DNA of 56,283 bases, from positions 1-56,283 of the forward strand of contig CALILP010000088.1 of NCBI GenBank assembly GCA_938016515.1, in the 5' to 3' direction. Positions within the stretch are counted from its first letter, which is position 1. Every line of letters begins with the position of its first letter. Source of the DNA: an uncultured Paracoccaceae bacterium. GTDB taxonomy: Bacteria; Pseudomonadota; Alphaproteobacteria; Rhodobacterales; Rhodobacteraceae. The translations under genes and the position numbers were made by a program. The notes below the pieces were generated by a model. The model was given only the letters and a program-made list of their open reading frames with translations. It was not told the DNA's origin and ran no database searches. Positions 1-8,831 of this stretch are shown piece after piece.

Positions 1-788
1 TGACCACGGATATGCATATGCTGACGGTGGATGCCGTGGCGATCCAGAACATCTTTTTCTGTATCAAGCGCTGTGATCTTGAGGTCGCTGGACTTGCGTC
101 GTCGTCTTATGTGTCAGGGATTTCTTCGCTGGTTGAGGACGAGCAGGAGTTGGGGTCGGCCTGTATCGATCTGGGTGGCGGCTCCACAGGCATTTCCGTC
201 TTTATGCGCAAACACATGATTTATGCTGATGCCGTGCGCATGGGCGGCGATCATGTCACGTCGGATATTTCGATGGGTTTACAGGTGCCGGCCGCGACGG
301 CAGAGCGGATCAAGACGTTCTACGGTGGCGTTGTGGCCACTGGGATGGATGATCGCGAGATGATCGAGATTGGCGGGAACACCGGCGATTGGGAACATGA
401 CCGGCGGACGGTCAGCCGGGCGGAGTTGATAGGGATCATGCGGCCTCGGGTCGAGGAGATATTAGAAGAAGTGCGCGTCCGTCTGGATGCTGCTGGTTTT
501 GAACATCTGCCGTCGCAGCAGATTGTGCTGACAGGCGGCGGAAGCCAGATACCGGGGCTGGATGGTTTGGCGTCAAAAATACTGGGCAATCAGGTGCGGC
601 TTGGTCGGCCTTTACGGGTGCAGGGGTTGCCGCAGGCAGCGACCGGGCCTGCGTTTTCCGCAGCGGTGGGCATGACGTTGTTTGCGGCGAACCCGCAGGA
701 CGAGTGGTGGGACTTTGAAATTCCAACAGATCGCTACCCGAACAAGTCGTTCCGGCGGGCTGTGAAATGGTTCAAGGACAACTGGTAG
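1..788 (+). CDS. ftsA: Cell division protein FtsA, C-terminal part (5' end outside window)
   Basis: This is the 3' portion of ftsA; the reading frame is open from base 3 and enters from the left edge, so the true start is not visible. FtsA is the actin-like ATPase that ties FtsZ filaments to the inner membrane and recruits later division proteins. What is seen: a phosphate-binding strand with the pattern DLGGGSTG, an adenosine-binding strand with VLTGGGSQIPGL, and a C-terminal basic/aromatic tail ending KWFKDNW that fits the membrane-targeting amphipathic helix of FtsA. The next gene on the same strand is ftsZ, the classic order. A methionine codon at base 12 is internal and is not the start. 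Confidence 0.95.
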   Translation, partial: TTDMHMLTVDAVAIQNIFFCIKRCDLEVAGLASSSYVSGISSLVEDEQELGSACIDLGGGSTGISVFMRKHMIYADAVRMGGDHVTSDISMGLQVPAATAERIKTFYGGVVATGMDDREMIEIGGNTGDWEHDRRTVSRAELIGIMRPRVEEILEEVRVRLDAAGFEHLPSQQIVLTGGGSQIPGLDGLASKILGNQVRLGRPLRVQGLPQAATGPAFSAAVGMTLFAANPQDEWWDFEIPTDRYPNKSFRRAVKWFKDNW

Positions 789-1179
789 GCTGTGGCTTGC
801 CAATAGCGCTAAATCTGGTGCGAATCCGCTAGGCAAAGAGCGGCGCGGATGTTAGGAATTCGGTAAGAGCGGAGCCCCGTCAACGAACGTGGGACTTTGC
901 CGACATAAGGCGGACGAGCAGTTGTCCACAGAATCAGAATTGTCTCCTGGCTGGCGCCGGACCTATTGTGTTGTGTCTACATATACGCACGGTTGAGGTC
1001 TGATCGCCAACATGTCGGCTAGGTGGCAAGATCGCGCTGAAACTTAACCGAACCGCGCTATATTTTGTGGCTTTTTTGTGTTTTCCTCGTGACCTTCGGC
1101 TCACCTAACGCTAATGTCGCCCTAATTTAAGAGATCGCCCGGTGGGACGGGCCCCAAAAATCACAGGCGGACTGGACAC
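789..1179 (+). promoter_or_regulatory. ftsA-ftsZ intergenic region with candidate cell-cycle sites
   Basis: This 391-base gap holds no convincing gene. By eye it carries a DnaA-box-like 9-mer TTGTCCACA (922-930, one mismatch to TTATCCACA), two GANTC methylation-type sites (GAATC at 822-826 and at 931-935, the second touching the DnaA-like box), a TTAAC element (1044-1048) and a TTTAA element (1126-1130) that could be CtrA half-sites. In Caulobacter, ftsZ transcription is under DnaA, CtrA and CcrM-methylation control, so a dedicated ftsZ promoter here is plausible. The individual motifs are short and may be chance; no -35/-10 pair is called. Confidence 0.4.
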
Positions 1180-2760
1180 ATGACATTAAACCTCTCGATT
1201 CCCGGCCATGAAGAGCTGAAGCCTCGCATCACGGTATTTGGCGTGGGCGGTGCTGGTGGCAACGCGGTGAACAACATGATCGAGCAAGCGCTTGATGGTG
1301 TAGAGTTCGTTGTTGCCAATACGGACGCGCAGGCGCTGCAGCAGTCCCGCTCTGACGCGAAAATCCAGATGGGCGTGAAAGTCACCGAAGGGTTGGGCGC
1401 TGGGGCCCGCGCAACTGTTGGTGCTGCCGCCGCTGAAGAATCGATTGAGCAGATCGTGGATCACCTTGCCGGTGCCCACATGTGTTTCATCACTGCCGGT
1501 ATGGGTGGTGGCACGGGCACAGGCGCTGCCCCGATCATCGCGCAGGCCGCCCGCGAGATGGGTGTTCTGACCGTTGGTGTTGTGACAAAGCCGTTCCAGT
1601 TTGAGGGCGGCAAGCGCATGAAGCAAGCCGACGATGGCATTGAAGCGCTTCAGAAAGTTGTCGACACACTGATTATCATTCCGAACCAGAACCTGTTCCG
1701 GTTGGCGACTGAGAATACGACGTTTACCGAGGCGTTCTCGCTTGCGGATGATGTGTTGTATCAAGGTGTGAAGGGCGTGACTGATCTGATGGTCCGTCCC
1801 GGCCTGATCAACCTCGACTTTGCTGACGTCCGCGCCGTGATGGATGAGATGGGCAAAGCCATGATGGGCACTGGCGAAGCAGACGGTGAGAACCGTGCTG
1901 TGGATGCTGCCGAGAAGGCCATCGCGAATCCACTGCTGGACGAGATTTCTTTGGAAGGCGCAAAAGGCGTTCTGATCAATATTACAGGCGGTTACGACCT
2001 GACGTTGTTTGAACTGGACGAAGCAGCCAACAAGATCCGCGAAAAGGTGGACGCAGATGCGAATATCATCGTGGGCTCTACTTTGGATACTGCGATGGAC
2101 GGCAAAATGCGCGTGTCTGTTGTGGCAACTGGCATCGACGCTGTCGCGAGTAACGCAGAAACACCACTGCCACGCCGGTCGATGGCCGAACCGCTGACAC
2201 AGCAGCCACAGGTTGAGACCGCAATTCAAGCACCAGCACCAGCGCCGGTTGCTGCTCCTGTTGCGACACCTGCGGCGGCAGTTGCTGCACCTGCGCCACA
2301 GCCTCAGCCGGAACCGGTGGAGCGGAACCTGTTCGCAGAGCAGCCGGCCCCTGTCGCACAGCAAGAGGCCAGTGATGGTTTGCCGCCGCCCGCCTATCAG
2401 CCCGCGCCGGAAACCTCTGTCGAAGCACCAGCACAGGCATATGCAGCACCGGCTGGTCGTGCGACACCGGGCACACCAACGCCTGAGGCGATGGCACGCT
2501 TGCACGCTGCTGTGAACCGTCAACCTGCCGCTGGCGTTCCTGCTGCAGCGCCAGTTCAGGCGCCTGTCGCCACCGAAGCGACATCTGAGGAAAAGTCACG
2601 CTTTGGGATCAACTCTTTGATTAACCGCATGACTGGATCAGAGGCTCAGCCTGCGCCACGCCGTACCCCGGAAGTGACAGCATTGCGCACCGAAGCTGAG
2701 GCCGATCCAGATCAGGAACGCATCGAAATCCCAGCGTTTTTGCGTCGTCAGGCGAACTAA
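1180..2760 (+). CDS. ftsZ: Cell division protein FtsZ
   Basis: FtsZ is the tubulin-like GTPase that polymerises into the cytokinetic ring at mid-cell. The 526-residue product shows the N-terminal nucleotide-binding motif [10 protein letters not shown] (about 21-30) and the tubulin signature GGGTGTG (109-115). After the globular core (to about residue 315) comes a long Ala/Pro/Gln-rich linker of roughly 170 residues, and the conserved C-terminal peptide EIPAFLRR near the end, which binds FtsA and other partners. The long linker makes it larger than E. coli FtsZ (about 383 aa) but matches alphaproteobacterial homologues. The start ATG is preceded by AGGCGG at a suitable distance. A terminator follows at 2814-2842. 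Confidence 0.98.
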   Translation: MTLNLSIPGHEELKPRITVFGVGGAGGNAVNNMIEQALDGVEFVVANTDAQALQQSRSDAKIQMGVKVTEGLGAGARATVGAAAAEESIEQIVDHLAGAHMCFITAGMGGGTGTGAAPIIAQAAREMGVLTVGVVTKPFQFEGGKRMKQADDGIEALQKVVDTLIIIPNQNLFRLATENTTFTEAFSLADDVLYQGVKGVTDLMVRPGLINLDFADVRAVMDEMGKAMMGTGEADGENRAVDAAEKAIANPLLDEISLEGAKGVLINITGGYDLTLFELDEAANKIREKVDADANIIVGSTLDTAMDGKMRVSVVATGIDAVASNAETPLPRRSMAEPLTQQPQVETAIQAPAPAPVAAPVATPAAAVAAPAPQPQPEPVERNLFAEQPAPVAQQEASDGLPPPAYQPAPETSVEAPAQAYAAPAGRATPGTPTPEAMARLHAAVNRQPAAGVPAAAPVQAPVATEATSEEKSRFGINSLINRMTGSEAQPAPRRTPEVTALRTEAEADPDQERIEIPAFLRRQAN

Positions 2761-2813
2761 TTCTGATGAAATAGGGGGCGTTACGTCTTGTGACGTGTCG
2801 TCACTATCACAAC

Positions 2814-2842
2814 AAAAGGCCGCCTTCGGGTGGCCTTTTTCT
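2814..2842 (+). terminator. Rho-independent terminator after ftsZ
   Basis: An 11-bp stem (2814-2824 with 2829-2839) closed by a TTCG tetraloop is followed by a run of T. It lies 53 bases after the ftsZ stop and separates ftsZ from lpxC, so lpxC probably has its own promoter. Confidence 0.9.
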
Positions 2843-2989
2843 ATTCAAAACAATGATTTGCGGCGGTGCGGCATAAAATTCCGCAATGCAGCATCCGCAT
2901 GTTTCAGTCGGTTGCAATTGGTGAATTGAGCGAAGGGGGTGCCAGCCCTAGGTTACGTGTCAGAACCAGACATATCCAAAGGACGCCTC

Positions 2990-3910
2990 TTGCAAGCGAC
3001 GTTGAAGACATCTGTGACTTTCGAGGGGCCCGGCCTGCATGCCGGAATGCCAGCCCTGATGAAAGTGATGCCTGCCAAGGCAGACACCGGAATTGTCTTC
3101 CGGCGGACGGACGTGCCTGCTGATGTCGCCACGTTGGAAGCGCGCTGGGATCATGTGCAGGTGATGCCGCTGAACACGCGACTTGTGAATGAAGCCGGTG
3201 TTACTTTGTCGACCATTGAACATGTGATGGCGGCTTTGGCCGGATGCGGCGTTCATAACGCGCTGATCGAGATTGACGGCCCTGAAGTGCCGATCCTTGA
3301 TGGGTCGTCTGCTGCCTTTGTCCGCGGCTTTGTGAAAGCGGGCTTGGTGCGTCAAACTGCGCCACTGCGCGCTATCGAGATTTTGCGTGATGTGGAAGTG
3401 ACCGAGGGCGACGCCTTTGCGCGTCTTTCACCGGCCACCACGCTGCAGATTGCCTTTGATATTGCATTTGATGATGCGGCGATTGGTGTTCAGCAAAAGA
3501 CCCTGAACATGGCAAATGGCACATTTGTGCGCGAGTTGTGCGACAGCCGCACGTTTTGCCGCGCCGCAGATGTTGAGACGATGCACGCCAAAGGGCTGGC
3601 CCTTGGCGGCACGATGGACAACGCGGTTGTTGTTGATGGTGACCGAGTGCTTAGCCCTGGTGGCCTGCGTCATTCTGATGAAGCTGTGCGACATAAGATG
3701 TTGGATGCATTGGGTGATTTGTATACGGCAGGTGCACCGATCCTTGGCCGTTACACCGGTCATAAAGCCGGTCACAACCTGACCAACAAGCTGTTGCGTG
3801 CCCTGTTTGCTGATCCGCAGAATTGGCGTTGGATCACATGTGACCCAGCAACTGCTGCCCGTTTGCCGGGCGTTGGCGTCTCAACAGCTGATCTGGATGC
3901 CGTTGCCTAA
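2990..3910 (+). CDS. lpxC: UDP-3-O-acyl-N-acetylglucosamine deacetylase LpxC
   Basis: LpxC is the zinc enzyme that removes the acetyl group from UDP-3-O-acyl-GlcNAc, the committed step of lipid A synthesis in the cytoplasm. With a TTG start at 2990 the protein has 306 residues, the family's usual size, and begins LQATLKTSV just as homologues do; AAAGGA lies 7 bases upstream. A GTG at 2939 in the same frame would add 17 unconserved residues. Zinc ligands fit H78 (IEHVM), H235 and D239 (RHKMLD), and the catalytic histidine is H262 in HKAGHN. It follows ftsZ and its terminator, as in many Gram-negatives. Confidence 0.95.
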   Translation: MQATLKTSVTFEGPGLHAGMPALMKVMPAKADTGIVFRRTDVPADVATLEARWDHVQVMPLNTRLVNEAGVTLSTIEHVMAALAGCGVHNALIEIDGPEVPILDGSSAAFVRGFVKAGLVRQTAPLRAIEILRDVEVTEGDAFARLSPATTLQIAFDIAFDDAAIGVQQKTLNMANGTFVRELCDSRTFCRAADVETMHAKGLALGGTMDNAVVVDGDRVLSPGGLRHSDEAVRHKMLDALGDLYTAGAPILGRYTGHKAGHNLTNKLLRALFADPQNWRWITCDPATAARLPGVGVSTADLDAVA

Positions 3911-4048
3911 GGCTGCATCTAAATCCACACCTTGCGCGGAAGTGAACCGGACACGTCAAAAGGCGTTTTGCCCTCGATTTTTCTGTGTTAGACCATGCCG
4001 AAACGGGGTCAAAGACCCTTGCAGAGTTCGCGTCGCGTGAGGACAGGT

Positions 4049-4903
4049 ATGTCAGGCACAATTAAACAGAAACGACCCGGTGCATTCGCCTTGTCTGCCG
4101 TTCTGGCCCTTGGCCTGTTGTCTGGCTGTGGTTTCTTCAATTCCGACAATGAGCCCGCGCTGGAAGATCTTTCAGCACAACAGATTTTCTCGAAGGGCGA
4201 GTTAGAACTGGAACGTGGTCAACCAGATGAGGCCGCTGTCATCTTTGGCGAGATCGAGCGTTTGTATCCGTATTCTGGCTTTGCCCAGCGTGCGTTGATT
4301 ATGCAGGCGTTTTCGTTTCATAAAGACGAGGATTATCCGAACAGCCGTGCCGCCGCACAGCGCTATATTGATTTCTACCCGGTCGAAGAAGATGCCGCTT
4401 ACGCGCATTATTTGCTGGCGCTGTCATACTACGATCAGATTGACGAAATCGGTCGTGATCAGGGCCTGACGTTTCAGGCCTTGCAAGCTTTGCGTGTTGT
4501 GATCGAACAATATCCCGGAACCGAATATGCGACTGCCGCAATCCCGAAATTTGACCTTGCGTTCAGTCACTTGGCTGCCAAGGAAATGGAAATTGGCCGA
4601 TATTACCTGAAGCGTGCGTTCTACGCGGCCGCTGTGAACCGCTTCCGGATTGTAGTTGAGGATTTCCAGACGACCACTCATACGCCAGAGGCGTTGCACC
4701 GGTTGGTCGAGGCGTATCTATCGCTTGGTCTGACGGCTGAGGCGCAAACAGCGGGTGCGATCCTTGGGCATAATTATCAGGGCACGGAATGGTATCAGGA
4801 AAGCTTTGCTTTGCTGACTGGCCAAGGCCTAGAATTGCGTCCTGTGGGCGACAATTGGTTGTCCTCGATCTATCGCCAAGTGCTGCTGGGTGAATGGTTG
4901 TAA
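4049..4903 (+). CDS. bamD: Outer membrane assembly lipoprotein BamD (ComL)
   Basis: BamD is the essential TPR lipoprotein of the BAM complex that inserts beta-barrel proteins in the outer membrane. From ATG 4049 the product has 284 residues with a basic N-terminus, a hydrophobic stretch and a lipobox LLSGC (acylated C27). The rest is TPR-like helical pairs with spaced Tyr/Ala patterns such as GELELERG, YPYSGFAQRA and YPGTEYA. GAGGACAGG just upstream supports this start over an upstream ATG at 3995, which would bury the signal peptide. It sits between lpxC and recN, a common alphaproteobacterial order. Confidence 0.93.
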   Translation: MSGTIKQKRPGAFALSAVLALGLLSGCGFFNSDNEPALEDLSAQQIFSKGELELERGQPDEAAVIFGEIERLYPYSGFAQRALIMQAFSFHKDEDYPNSRAAAQRYIDFYPVEEDAAYAHYLLALSYYDQIDEIGRDQGLTFQALQALRVVIEQYPGTEYATAAIPKFDLAFSHLAAKEMEIGRYYLKRAFYAAAVNRFRIVVEDFQTTTHTPEALHRLVEAYLSLGLTAEAQTAGAILGHNYQGTEWYQESFALLTGQGLELRPVGDNWLSSIYRQVLLGEWL

Positions 4904-4947
4904 GCAGAGTGTGGGCTAAGGCCCGTTTGGTGGGGGCTGTCTGACAG

Positions 4948-6609
4948 ATGCTGCGCGGTCTCGATATTCGCGACATGCTGATCATTGATCGGTTGGAGCT
5001 GGCATTCCAACCCGGCCTGAATGTGCTCACCGGTGAGACCGGTGCTGGTAAGTCTATCCTGTTGGATTCATTAGGGTTCGTTTTGGGTTGGCGCGGCCGT
5101 GCTGAACTCGTTCGCGCGGGTGCCGCGCAGGGTGAGGTCACCGCTGTCTTCGATTTGCCCGATGGTCATCCGGGCCACGCTGTCTTGGAAGAGGCCGGGA
5201 TGGCCGCCGAGGATGGCGAGGTGATCTTGCGCCGCGTGAACGCCAAGGATGGGCGCAAGACAGCGTGGATCAATGATCGCCGGGTCAGTGGCGAGGTTTT
5301 GCGCCAGCTTTCCGATACGTTGATTGAATTGCACGGCCAGCATGATGACCGGGGCTTGCTGAACCCGCGCGGGCATCGCGTGCTGCTGGATGAATATGCC
5401 GGGTTGGATGGTGACCTGGCAAAATGCCGTGCGGCCTGGCGTGCCTTGTCAGAGGCACGTAAGCGGTTGGTGGCAACGCAGGCCCGGATCGCAGAAGCGC
5501 AGGCCGAGGAAGAATACCTGCGTCATGCCGTGGCTGAGTTGGATGCCTTGGACCCCCAACCGGGTGAGGAGGCTGCATTGGATACCCAACGCCGGTTGAT
5601 GCAGGCCGCCGAGAAAATCCGCGACGATATTGCCAAAGCAGGCGATGCCGTGGGTCTGTCAGGTGCAGAAGGCATGGTGTCTGATGCGTCGCGGTGGTTG
5701 ATCGGTGCGGCAGCGCAGGCCGAAGGGAAGTTGGATGCCCCGCTGGCTGCGTTGGAGCGCGCGGCGTTGGCGTTGGATGAGGCGCAGCAGGGCATTGGGA
5801 CGTGTCTGGATGATTTGTCATTCAATCCATCAGAGTTGGAAGACGCTGAGGAACGCTTATTTGCGATCCGCGGCTTGGCCCGTAAGCATCAGGTTCTGGC
5901 GGATGAGTTGAGCAGCTTTGCCGATGATCTGCGGGCCCGTCTGGCGGTTGTGGACGGTGGTGCTGCGGACCTTGCCGTTTGTGAAGGTGATGTCGCCACT
6001 GCACAGGCGGCATATGATGCCGCAGCGGATCGACTGACCGCCAAGCGTGCGAAATCCGCCAAAGCGTTAGACAAGGCAATGGCTGCGGAACTTGCCCCAC
6101 TTAAGATGGAACGCGCTGTTTTTGCGACAGAAATGACGGACGCGGATGCGGGCCCGGATGGCCATGATACCGTTGCTTTTACCGTCGCGACCAATCCCGG
6201 CGCGCCGTCGGGGCCGCTGAACAAGATTGCGTCGGGTGGTGAACTCTCGCGGTTCTTGCTTGCTTTGAAAGTATGTTTGACGCAGGCGGGTGCCGGTGGC
6301 CTGACGATGATCTTTGATGAGATTGATCGCGGCGTTGGTGGTGCCACAGCGGACGCCGTCGGGCGGCGGTTGTCTGAACTGGCGGCAGGGGGGCAGGTGC
6401 TGGTGGTGACCCACTCGCCGCAAGTGGCCGCATTGGGTCAGCATCACTGGCGGGTGGAAAAGCGTCAGACAAAGACACAGACCACATCAACCGTTGTTCC
6501 ATTGCACGCAGAAGACCGCGTTGATGAAATCGCCCGTATGCTTTCGGGCGATACAATTACCGATGCTGCGCGGGCTGCAGCGGCTGCATTGATGACCGCA
6601 TCCGCATAA
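4948..6609 (+). CDS. recN: DNA repair protein RecN
   Basis: RecN is an SMC-like ATPase that binds double-strand breaks and promotes recombinational repair. The 553-residue product has the Walker A motif GETGAGKS (29-36), a long charged Ala/Glu/Arg-rich region typical of SMC coiled-coil arms (about 150-370), the ABC signature SGGELSR (around 427) and the Walker B region IFDEIDRGVGG (around 453). Length matches the family. It follows bamD by 44 bases and probably shares its transcript. No SOS box was recognised upstream. Confidence 0.95.
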   Translation: MLRGLDIRDMLIIDRLELAFQPGLNVLTGETGAGKSILLDSLGFVLGWRGRAELVRAGAAQGEVTAVFDLPDGHPGHAVLEEAGMAAEDGEVILRRVNAKDGRKTAWINDRRVSGEVLRQLSDTLIELHGQHDDRGLLNPRGHRVLLDEYAGLDGDLAKCRAAWRALSEARKRLVATQARIAEAQAEEEYLRHAVAELDALDPQPGEEAALDTQRRLMQAAEKIRDDIAKAGDAVGLSGAEGMVSDASRWLIGAAAQAEGKLDAPLAALERAALALDEAQQGIGTCLDDLSFNPSELEDAEERLFAIRGLARKHQVLADELSSFADDLRARLAVVDGGAADLAVCEGDVATAQAAYDAAADRLTAKRAKSAKALDKAMAAELAPLKMERAVFATEMTDADAGPDGHDTVAFTVATNPGAPSGPLNKIASGGELSRFLLALKVCLTQAGAGGLTMIFDEIDRGVGGATADAVGRRLSELAAGGQVLVVTHSPQVAALGQHHWRVEKRQTKTQTTSTVVPLHAEDRVDEIARMLSGDTITDAARAAAAALMTASA

Positions 6610-6709
6610 GCTGCGCAACCATTGGACAGGTCACTGATTTTGCCCTAAGCCTAGAGGCGTTATGTCACGCCTTGCGGCAGGGTAAATTGCCGCGCTGAAA
6701 GTTCCCGCT

Positions 6710-8398
6710 ATGCGTTCGAAGGCCCCTAGTTTCGCCACCCAGCTGTACCGCAGGGGGCGAAGCGTGATGTATCGCGGGCTGTTTACGATCCAAAGGAATG
6801 GGGCGAACCAGATCCAGTTCTGGTTTATCGCCCTGATGGTCGGAATATGTGCAGGCTTTGCAGCACTTGGGTTTCGTCTGAGCATCAATTGGCTGCAATC
6901 GACGTTGTATCAGGCCGAGGATGTCTACCGCCTGCATTCTTTGGTCACCGCGTTAGAGTGGTATCATATCGTCCTGATTCCGACCCTTGGTGGTTTCGTG
7001 GTTGGTTTGATCTTGCACTTCTTCACGCCGGACGGTCGCGCCCGATCTGTTGCGGATGTGATCGAGGGGGCTGCCCTTAGCGAAGGTCGGGTGCATACCA
7101 AAAGCGGCGTCGCCTCTGCTCTTGCCAGTTGGATAACCTTGTCGTCCGGCGGGTCGACCGGTCGTGAGGGGCCGGTAGTGCATATGGCTGCTGTGATCTC
7201 GACGGTGGTGTCGCGGATCATTCGGGCTGATGGGATCACCGGGCGCGACCTGCTGGGTTGCGCTGTGGCCGCCGCTGTTTCCGCAAGTTTCAACACACCG
7301 ATCGCCGGCGCCTTGTTTGCGTTGGAAGTGGTATTGCGCCACTTTGCGGTGCATGCCTTTGCCCCTATCGTTATCGCCTCGGTTGCTGGGACGGTCATCA
7401 ACCGGTTGGCGTTTGGCGATGTGACATCGTTTGTATTGCCTGCCCAGAACGCCCTGAACTTCTATGTGGAATTGCCTGCATTCCTGATGCTGGGATTGAT
7501 CTGCGGTTTGGTCGCCGTTGTGATGATGCGGTCGATCTTTTGGGCAGAGGACTTTGGCAATCTGGTGCAGCGCCGGTTTCGGATTCCCGGCTACATAAGA
7601 CCCGCCATGTCGGGGGCCTTGCTTGGTGTGATCGCAACACAGTTTCCCCAGATCATCGGCGTCGGTTACGAGACGACCGTCCGCGCCTTGTCGGGGGATA
7701 TGACGCTTGGCTTTGCGATTATCATTGCTGTGGTCAAGGTCGTTGCCGTTTCCATCACTATGGGAGGGCGCATGGGCGGGGGCGTGTTTTCACCTGCGCT
7801 GATGGTGGGTGCGTTGACGGGCCTTGCCTTTGGGATCATCGCCACAAGCGTCTTTCCGACCGTGTCGGGCGAAGGCTCGCTTTATGCGCTGGCTGGCATG
7901 GGTGCGGTCGCAGCCGCTGTTCTGGGTGCGCCCATTTCCACTGCATTGATTGTCTTTGAATTGACAGGGGACTGGCAGACAGGTCTCGCCGTGATGGTCG
8001 CCGTGTCGATGTCGACCGCGATTTCTTCGAACCTTGTGGATCGGTCGTTCTTTCTGACCCAATTGGAGCGGCGCAATGTCCATTTGGCCGCAGGGCCGCA
8101 GGCCTATTTGTTGGCGACTTTCCGTGTTGCCAATGTGATGCGGGGCACCGAACGCGAGAATGCAGCCAACCCTGATATGTGCTGGGATTTGATCCGTGAA
8201 GGGGTCTACATCGACGGGAATGCAACCTTGGAACAGGCGATGCCGCTGTTTGAAAAGGCGAATTACGCTTTCATTCCAGTGGTCACCTTGGGCGACGAAG
8301 ACGCCCCGCCAGAGTTGTGGGGGGCGTTGTTTCAGGTGGATGCGCTGAAGGTGATGAACAAGGCGTTGGCAGCCACTGCCGCCGAAGAACACTCTTGA
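6710..8398 (+). CDS. ClC-family chloride channel/antiporter-like membrane protein
   Basis: A 562-residue polytopic protein of the ClC family, which moves chloride or other anions, either as channel or as 2 Cl-/H+ exchanger. The gating-glutamate motif GREGP is present (151-155, E153), as is GGGVFSP for the third part of the filter. Two features depart from E. coli ClcA: the GSGIP filter segment aligns with RSVAD (112-116), and the internal proton glutamate position is valine (LFALEVV, V207), as in ClC channels. The C-terminal 100 residues (after about 460) look like a single degenerate CBS-type region. The start at 6710 is not well supported by a ribosome site; ATG 6767 is an alternative. Transported ion and mechanism cannot be read from the sequence. 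Confidence 0.85.
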   Translation: MRSKAPSFATQLYRRGRSVMYRGLFTIQRNGANQIQFWFIALMVGICAGFAALGFRLSINWLQSTLYQAEDVYRLHSLVTALEWYHIVLIPTLGGFVVGLILHFFTPDGRARSVADVIEGAALSEGRVHTKSGVASALASWITLSSGGSTGREGPVVHMAAVISTVVSRIIRADGITGRDLLGCAVAAAVSASFNTPIAGALFALEVVLRHFAVHAFAPIVIASVAGTVINRLAFGDVTSFVLPAQNALNFYVELPAFLMLGLICGLVAVVMMRSIFWAEDFGNLVQRRFRIPGYIRPAMSGALLGVIATQFPQIIGVGYETTVRALSGDMTLGFAIIIAVVKVVAVSITMGGRMGGGVFSPALMVGALTGLAFGIIATSVFPTVSGEGSLYALAGMGAVAAAVLGAPISTALIVFELTGDWQTGLAVMVAVSMSTAISSNLVDRSFFLTQLERRNVHLAAGPQAYLLATFRVANVMRGTERENAANPDMCWDLIREGVYIDGNATLEQAMPLFEKANYAFIPVVTLGDEDAPPELWGALFQVDALKVMNKALAATAAEEHS

Positions 8399-8401
8399 TA
8401 G

Positions 8402-8746
8402 TCAGACCTGCTCGACGGTGACTTTCTCACCCTGATGGAAGGCCAGATGGCCTGCGATCTCTTTGACCCCGTCTTTTGGATCTTCGTAGGACCAGACCGC
8501 GTCAGGGATCGTCCCGCTTTTCGCCTCGACCGAGAAATACGTAGCGGTTCCCTTGTGGGGGCAGGTCGTGGTTTTGTCAGAAGGTTCCAGAAACGCCATC
8601 GCGATGTCGGACCGGGGAAAATAGATCACCGCCTCATAGCCGTTTTCTTGCAGGGACAAAGCGGTCTTGCTTTCCCCCAACACGGCGCCAGCCACCCGGA
8701 CCACCCAAGTGCCGGTTGCGGGCGAAATTGTGATTGCGTCGGTCAT
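8402..8746 (-). CDS. DUF427 domain protein
   Basis: A 114-residue cytosolic protein of the DUF427 family, small beta-rich proteins of unknown function. Recognisable family features are GTWVVRVAGAVLGES near the N-terminus, YFPRSDI in the middle and CPHKGTATYF with a conserved Cys-Pro-His. The ATG at 8746 is chosen because AAGAAGGA lies 8 bases upstream; an in-frame TTG at 8764 overlaps that ribosome site. It converges on the ClC gene with a 3-base gap. Confidence 0.88.
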   Translation of the reverse strand: MTDAITISPATGTWVVRVAGAVLGESKTALSLQENGYEAVIYFPRSDIAMAFLEPSDKTTTCPHKGTATYFSVEAKSGTIPDAVWSYEDPKDGVKEIAGHLAFHQGEKVTVEQV

Positions 8747-8831
8747 AGCAAAATCCTTCTTCAAAGCGGGCGCGTGTCGACAGCAAGCGTTTTGCCGAAC
8801 ATGTCACGCAGGTGTAACAGATATTTAGCGG

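Noticed and set aside
1186-2523. 445-codon open frame on the minus strand inside ftsZ
   Set aside because: It is antisense to a certain gene, rich in Cys/Arg/His, with no ribosome site or family; it is a shadow of high-GC coding sequence.
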